Assembly (NCBI GenBank): GCA_017621955.1
Contig: JAGASB010000177.1
Coordinates: 1 to 9,112, forward strand
Direction: 5' to 3'
Length of the DNA: 9,112 nucleotides
Origin: Clostridia bacterium
GTDB lineage: Bacteria; Bacillota_A; Clostridia; Christensenellales; Borkfalkiaceae
The notes under the pieces are model-generated. The model did no database searches, was not told the DNA's origin, and saw nothing but the letters and a program-made list of their open reading frames with translations. This document shows positions 5,568 through 9,112 of the stretch, piece after piece (the first letter of the stretch is position 1; each line of letters starts with the position of its first letter). The position numbers and the translations under genes are program-made.

Positions 5568-6368
5568 ATGCTTACTAATTTTCATATGCACACCACTTTT
5601 TGTGACGGCAAAAACACTGCCGAAGAGATGGTTTTATCATCAATTCAAAAGGGGTTTAATTCAATAGGCTTTTCGGGGCACGGATATACCGATTTTGACG
5701 ACAGTTTTTGCTTAAAAAATACTGCCGAATATATTGCTGAAATTAAACGCTTAAAAGAAAAATATAAGCATAAAATTCAAATATATCTTGGTGTTGAAGA
5801 AGACTTATTGCAGCCCGTAAATCGCCGTGACTTTGACTATATCATAGGCTCTTCGCACTACTTTACTATTGGGAACGTTAGGTTCCCCGTTGACCATACT
5901 TATCAAATACTTGTTGACGGACTTAAATATTATAACGGCGACCCTTTAATTATGGCAGAAGATTATTATAAGACCTTTTGCGACTATATTTTAGCACGCA
6001 AGCCTGATATCGTTGGGCATTTTGATTTACTTACTAAGTTTGACCAAAAGAATGCGCCACTTTTTTTGGGTAATGAAAAATATTATCAAATTGCAGAAAA
6101 ATATTTAGAAAAAGCAATTAAAAGTCAATGTATTTTTGAAGTAAACACGGGCGCTGTGGCAAGGGGCTATAGGACGACGCCGTATCCAGACCAAAGACTG
6201 TTGTTTTTGCTTAAAAAAGCCGATGCCAAGTTGATTTTATCGTCCGATAGCCATAATGTAAGCAATATCGATTTTGGCTTAAATCAAGCAAGGGAAATGC
6301 TCAAAGACATAGGGTTTAATTACGTTTACACTCTATATGACGGACAGTTTATTAAAGATTGCTTGTGA
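5568..6368 (+). CDS. PHP-domain phosphatase, histidinol-phosphatase (HisJ/HisK) family (266 aa)
   Basis: A single PHP domain fills the protein, and its length fits the HisJ-type histidinol-phosphatases, which release phosphate from L-histidinol phosphate in histidine synthesis. The expected metal ligands are all visible: HMH (His6, His8) with Asp13, His38 (SGHGY), Glu77 (GVEED), His97 (GSSHYF), His151 (DIVGHFDLL), Glu191 (EVNTGA) and the terminal D-S-H (Asp227, His229). The set is complete for a trinuclear metal centre. RGYRTTPYPD, after the EVNTGA strand, is also typical of the family. No other his genes are nearby, so the physiological substrate could be another phosphomonoester. The start at 5568 is chosen over 5529 because the latter overlaps the -10 box. 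It converges on rsmE, with a hairpin between them. Confidence 0.88.
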   Translation: MLTNFHMHTTFCDGKNTAEEMVLSSIQKGFNSIGFSGHGYTDFDDSFCLKNTAEYIAEIKRLKEKYKHKIQIYLGVEEDLLQPVNRRDFDYIIGSSHYFTIGNVRFPVDHTYQILVDGLKYYNGDPLIMAEDYYKTFCDYILARKPDIVGHFDLLTKFDQKNAPLFLGNEKYYQIAEKYLEKAIKSQCIFEVNTGAVARGYRTTPYPDQRLLFLLKKADAKLILSSDSHNVSNIDFGLNQAREMLKDIGFNYVYTLYDGQFIKDCL

Positions 6369-6377
6369 TTGATAACA

Positions 6378-6409
6378 TAAACGCCACGCTAAACTTAGCG
6401 TGGCGTTTA
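6378..6409. terminator. Bidirectional terminator-like hairpin between the PHP gene and rsmE
   Basis: TAAACGCCACGCTAA (6378-6392) and TTAGCGTGGCGTTTA (6395-6409) are perfect inverted repeats of 15 bp; the two-base gap means the folded loop takes up some of the inner pairs. The T-runs are short on both strands, but the position between two convergent genes, 3 bp from the rsmE stop, supports use by both. Confidence 0.7.
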
Positions 6410-6412
6410 AAA

Positions 6413-7153
6413 TTATAATTTCATTTCAGCGTATAACATAATCATACTTAGTGCAGTCATAGCGGCCGTTTCGGTGCGTAAAATTCGTTTGCCTAGTGAA
6501 ACGATTTTTGCGCCTTGTTCTTTTGCTAAGGTTATTTCTTTTTGTGAAAAGCCACCTTCTGGACCTATAAGCACGCCTATTTTATGTCCACTTTTAATTT
6601 TTGATAAGGTATCTTTTGTAGATTGCATACCGTTTTCACTTTCATACGGAACTATAAAAAGGTCGTACGTCTTAGCTTTTTCAAGCATTTTATTAAAACT
6701 TAGCGGTGCATTTACGGTTGGAATACAAGTTCTTTTGCTTTGTTTTGCGGCGCTTTCTGCAATGGCTTGCCACCGTGAAACTTTGCCGTCTTGCTTTTTA
6801 TCGTCAAGTTTAACGATACATCTTTCCATTTGAACGGGCGTGATTTCGTCTACACCGAGTTCAACAGCTTTTTGAATAATTAATTCTAATTTATCGCTTT
6901 TTGGTAGTCCTTGAAAAAGAGTGATGCTTACGGGAAGCGACGTGTCTTGGAAGTTTTCTTTTGTTATGACAGCGATAATTTCGGTATCGGTTAAACTCTC
7001 AATAGTGCAAAGATGACTTGCACCGTCAAGGCTTACTAAAAACTCGTCACCCTCTTTCATTCTAAGCACGTTTTTAATGTGATTGTAATCCGTATCTATT
7101 ATACGGACTTTATCGCCTATCTTATTTTCTTTGGTAATAAAAAAATTATACAT
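6413..7153 (-). CDS. rsmE: 16S rRNA (uracil-1498-N3)-methyltransferase RsmE
   Basis: RsmE methylates N3 of U1498 in 16S rRNA on the assembled small subunit, using S-adenosylmethionine. The 246-residue length is normal. The N-terminal RNA-binding (PUA-like) part has HIKNVLRMKEGDEF (25-38). The C-terminal SPOUT knot domain has LPKSDKLELIIQKAVELGVD (83-102), RW..IA..AAKQSKR (127-141), GPEGGFSQKE (197-206) and LGKRILRTETA (220-230), which form the cofactor-binding knot. All signature segments are intact. It begins 3 bp after the aminopeptidase stop with no strong ribosome binding site of its own (GGTGAATGG is about 15 nt upstream), so it is probably translated by coupling from the upstream gene. 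Confidence 0.95.
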   Translation of the reverse strand: MYNFFITKENKIGDKVRIIDTDYNHIKNVLRMKEGDEFLVSLDGASHLCTIESLTDTEIIAVITKENFQDTSLPVSITLFQGLPKSDKLELIIQKAVELGVDEITPVQMERCIVKLDDKKQDGKVSRWQAIAESAAKQSKRTCIPTVNAPLSFNKMLEKAKTYDLFIVPYESENGMQSTKDTLSKIKSGHKIGVLIGPEGGFSQKEITLAKEQGAKIVSLGKRILRTETAAMTALSMIMLYAEMKL

Positions 7154-7156
7154 AAT

Positions 7157-8383
7157 CTAAATAATCCATTCACCGTCTATAAATAGAGTTGTTTTTTCGC
7201 CGTTTTTATCAATGCCCGTAACCGTAAGGTCGGGTGTACCTATCATAAAGTCAATGTGTTCGGTAGAATCGTTAAGTCCTTTTTCTTTAAGTTCTTTCAT
7301 TGAAAGGCTTTCCCCGTTTTTAATAGTCGTAGGGTAGCCTTTTCCGATTGCAAGGTGGCAACTTGCGTTTTCATCGAATAAAGTATTATAGAACAAAACA
7401 CCGCTTTTAGCAATGGGTGAGTTTTTACCGATTAGTGCTATTTCACCAAGCCTTAAAGTACCTTTATCCGTTTCGATAAGTTGTTTAAGCGTTTCGTATC
7501 CCTTTTCGGCAGAAAAATCAACTATTTTTCCGTTCTTGAATTTCAATTTAAAACCGTCTATAACTTGACCGTTTTCGCATAGGGGCAAAGCAGAAACAAG
7601 CGTTCCGTCAACTTTAAGCCTATGCGGTGCGGTAAAAATTTCTTCGGTTGGAAGATTTGCAACAAAATGCACGCCGTCGGTTGCCTTTTCACGAGCGGAT
7701 ATCCAAACGTGGTCGGTTGCAAGACCAACTTTAAGGTCGGTGCCTAGTGAGTTTTTAAAGTGAACGTATTCAAAATTTTTGTTATTTAGAAACTCTGCAC
7801 GTCTATTTAGAGTGTCAATGTGCTTTTCCCACGCACCAACGGGGTTTGCCGTATTTAAGCGCATTGCTTTAATAATTGCGTCCGAAAGGTCGCTTTCGGG
7901 GTCGGATGAGTTAGGAAACACTTGTTTTGCCCAAGCAAGAGTAGGTACGGACACCACACACCAACGCACTTCGTTTTTCATAACGTTATCGGAAAACTTT
8001 TTAAGTGCCTTGCTCCTTGCACGCATTACTGCGGATAGTTTTTCAGCAGGTACGTCCTTAAACGCCTGTGGGTCTTCGGCAGAAACAGCGATATAGCAAA
8101 ATCCGTTATCTACAAGGTAGTTACGCCTATCCACAAACCACTTTGGCACTTCGGTTAAAGCGTCGGTTTTAGCAAGCGTATAACTAATTTTATCAATTTC
8201 TTCATCAGTCCAACGCACACGAACGATTTTAGCGCCTGCTTCATAGCCGGCTTTTGTGAGCGCCACGGCAACGTCACGCTTTTCAGTTGGGCAAACTATT
8301 TCAAGACCTTGGTCCTTTTGTAAGTTTACACCTATTTTTACTACAAGTGAAGCATATTCATCTAAAACTTTACCGCTTAACAT
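7157..8383 (-). CDS. M29-family aminopeptidase (AmpS/aminopeptidase T type, 408 aa)
   Basis: This is a cytoplasmic metallo-aminopeptidase of family M29, which removes N-terminal residues from peptides using two bound metal ions. Length matches the family. Candidate metal ligands appear in the expected order and spacing: Glu248 in LPTEEIFTAPHR (244-255), Glu314 in RLGEIAL, His343 in ENASCHLAIGKGYP with Tyr350 nearby, and His376/Asp378 in STEHIDFMIG. The N-terminal half carries the family's LVVKIGVNLQKDQGLEI opening. The start is supported by GGCGGTGA about 4 nt upstream and by a promoter at 8412-8441. It is the first gene of a two-gene operon with rsmE; the pairing probably reflects housekeeping expression rather than a shared pathway. 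The substrate range cannot be read from sequence. Confidence 0.93.
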   Translation of the reverse strand: MLSGKVLDEYASLVVKIGVNLQKDQGLEIVCPTEKRDVAVALTKAGYEAGAKIVRVRWTDEEIDKISYTLAKTDALTEVPKWFVDRRNYLVDNGFCYIAVSAEDPQAFKDVPAEKLSAVMRARSKALKKFSDNVMKNEVRWCVVSVPTLAWAKQVFPNSSDPESDLSDAIIKAMRLNTANPVGAWEKHIDTLNRRAEFLNNKNFEYVHFKNSLGTDLKVGLATDHVWISAREKATDGVHFVANLPTEEIFTAPHRLKVDGTLVSALPLCENGQVIDGFKLKFKNGKIVDFSAEKGYETLKQLIETDKGTLRLGEIALIGKNSPIAKSGVLFYNTLFDENASCHLAIGKGYPTTIKNGESLSMKELKEKGLNDSTEHIDFMIGTPDLTVTGIDKNGEKTTLFIDGEWII

Positions 8384-8411
8384 AATTCACCGCCAAAAAA
8401 TTTTCGGTATT

Positions 8412-8441
8412 ATTTTACATTATTGCACCAAAAAATGTCAA
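8412..8441 (-). promoter_or_regulatory. Promoter of the aminopeptidase-rsmE operon
   Basis: On the minus strand, TTGACA (8441-8436) and TAAAAT (8417-8412) are 18 bp apart. AAAAATGTC occurs twice at a 15-bp interval (8431-8439 and 8446-8454); the first copy overlaps the -35 box, so the pair could be a regulator site. Confidence 0.65.
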
Positions 8442-8540
8442 GCGGAAAAATGTCGAACGTTATCTAAGTCGTTTTTTTAGTAAAAAAAGATAGAAAAGTA
8501 TCAAAATTGCATTAAAAAACACTAAATTTTGCAATACGCA

Positions 8541-8569
8541 TTGACAAATTTGTGTAATTGTTATATACT
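8541..8569 (+). promoter_or_regulatory. Promoter of dxs
   Basis: TTGACA (8541-8546) and TATACT (8564-8569) are exactly 17 bp apart. A 10-bp palindrome ACAAATTTGT (8544-8553) overlaps the -35 box. Transcription would start near 8576, leaving a leader of about 27 nt, too short for a riboswitch. Confidence 0.8.
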
Positions 8570-8602
8570 TATTTATTGTTAGGCAGTTTTATTAGGAGTG
8601 TT

Positions 8603-9112
8603 ATGGGCGTTTTAGATAAAATTAATTCACCGACGGATATAAAAAATCTTGACGTAAAAGAGCTTAAAGAGCTTGCAAGGGAAATCCGTGGTCAAATAAT
8701 TGAAACTACGCAAAAAAACGGGGGGCATTTGTCTTCCAACCTTGGCGTAGTTGAAACAACGCTTGCACTTTATTATACTTTTGATTTTCCGACCGATAAG
8801 ATAATTTTCGACGTGGGGCATCAGTGCTATGCACATAAAATTTTATCGGGTAGAAAAAACGAGTTTTCTTCCATTCGTTCTAAGGGTGGTCTTTCAGGAT
8901 TTCCGAACAAGGAAGAAAGTGAATTTGACTTGTTTACCGTAGGGCATGCTGGTACAAGTATGGCGATGAGTTTAGGACTTTGCACTGCTCGTGATAAAAG
9001 CGGACAAAATTATTCGGTCATAAACTTGGTTGGCGACGGTTCTTTCGTAAACGGACTTAATCTTGAAGCGCTGTCTTCGTCAAATAAAAAACCCTTAAAC
9101 TATATTGTTATC
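8603..9112 (+). CDS. dxs: 1-deoxy-D-xylulose-5-phosphate synthase (Dxs), 3'-partial
   Basis: Dxs joins pyruvate and glyceraldehyde 3-phosphate with thiamine diphosphate, the first step of the MEP pathway to isoprenoids. It also supplies thiamine and pyridoxal synthesis. The first 170 residues are present and the frame is open at the window edge. Visible motifs are GGHLSSNLGVVE (40-51, His42), DVGHQCYAHK (70-79, His73), GGLSGFPN (95-102), GHAGTSMAMSLGL (114-126) and the thiamine-diphosphate GDG at 144-146. The stretch after GDG (SFVNGLNLEAL) differs from the usual A-x-x-G-G-M-A-x-E-A-L pattern, so this is a diverged copy, though all the expected blocks are there. AGGAG lies 4 nt before the ATG. 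It is divergent from the aminopeptidase gene and has its own promoter. Confidence 0.93.
   Translation, partial: MGVLDKINSPTDIKNLDVKELKELAREIRGQIIETTQKNGGHLSSNLGVVETTLALYYTFDFPTDKIIFDVGHQCYAHKILSGRKNEFSSIRSKGGLSGFPNKEESEFDLFTVGHAGTSMAMSLGLCTARDKSGQNYSVINLVGDGSFVNGLNLEALSSSNKKPLNYIVI

Noticed and set aside
6474..6833. 119-codon plus-strand frame inside rsmE
   Set aside because: It is antisense to conserved RsmE motifs, Cys/Ser/Phe-rich, and without a start signal.
7779..8480. Plus-strand frames antisense to the aminopeptidase
   Set aside because: They overlap an intact M29 gene and show no protein-like pattern or translation signals.
8627..8836. 69-codon minus-strand frame inside dxs
   Set aside because: It is antisense to conserved Dxs blocks, with no promoter or ribosome binding site.

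Overview
The window reads as a low-GC Bacillota chromosome, most likely an uncultured gut-type member of the class Clostridia. This rests on AT-rich intergenic DNA, AGGAG-type ribosome binding sites, near-consensus TTGACA/TATAAT promoters, U-tract terminators, and gene families typical of that group: a large secreted protein with Ig-like repeats, an NhaC-family antiporter, an M29 aminopeptidase, RsmE and Dxs. The taxonomic call is inference from style, not from a marker gene.

Positions 1-3180 are accessory and decaying. They hold the 3' part of a large surface protein (MBG/Ig-like repeats, then a beta-solenoid-like stretch). It stops abruptly inside what looks like a YDG-type repeat, with no visible wall or membrane anchor. 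Just past the stop is a short sequence resembling an IS30-family end, then a strong terminator. Next comes a small XRE-type regulator with its own promoter, whose better start is a GTG. After it is a remnant of a 5'-nucleotidase-family lipoprotein in which the N-terminal and C-terminal ends have been joined, out of frame, with the whole middle missing. A terminator closes this part.

Positions 3181-6410 carry an NhaC-family antiporter with its own extended -10 promoter, a 396-bp hairpin-rich intergenic element (4894-5289), a 67-residue conserved-looking protein on the minus strand, and a PHP-family phosphatase related to histidinol-phosphatase on the plus strand. The last two are divergently transcribed from promoters whose -10 boxes overlap.

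Positions 6411-9112 are housekeeping. An M29 aminopeptidase and rsmE form a two-gene minus-strand operon (3 bp apart), converging on the PHP gene across a bidirectional hairpin. Divergent from it, dxs (isoprenoid synthesis) starts at 8603 and runs off the window.

The most interesting object is the 396-bp element. It is bounded by perfect 13-bp inverted repeats and filled with short hairpins. One run is separated by a repeated 9-mer (AGTTATATT) and a second run by ATATCACTT. It also shows long-range complementarity (ATAGGGATT with AATCCCTAT) and encodes nothing. It sits exactly between the 3' ends of two convergent genes and looks like a non-autonomous, fold-dependent mobile or regulatory repeat. 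I cannot tie it to a named family with certainty.
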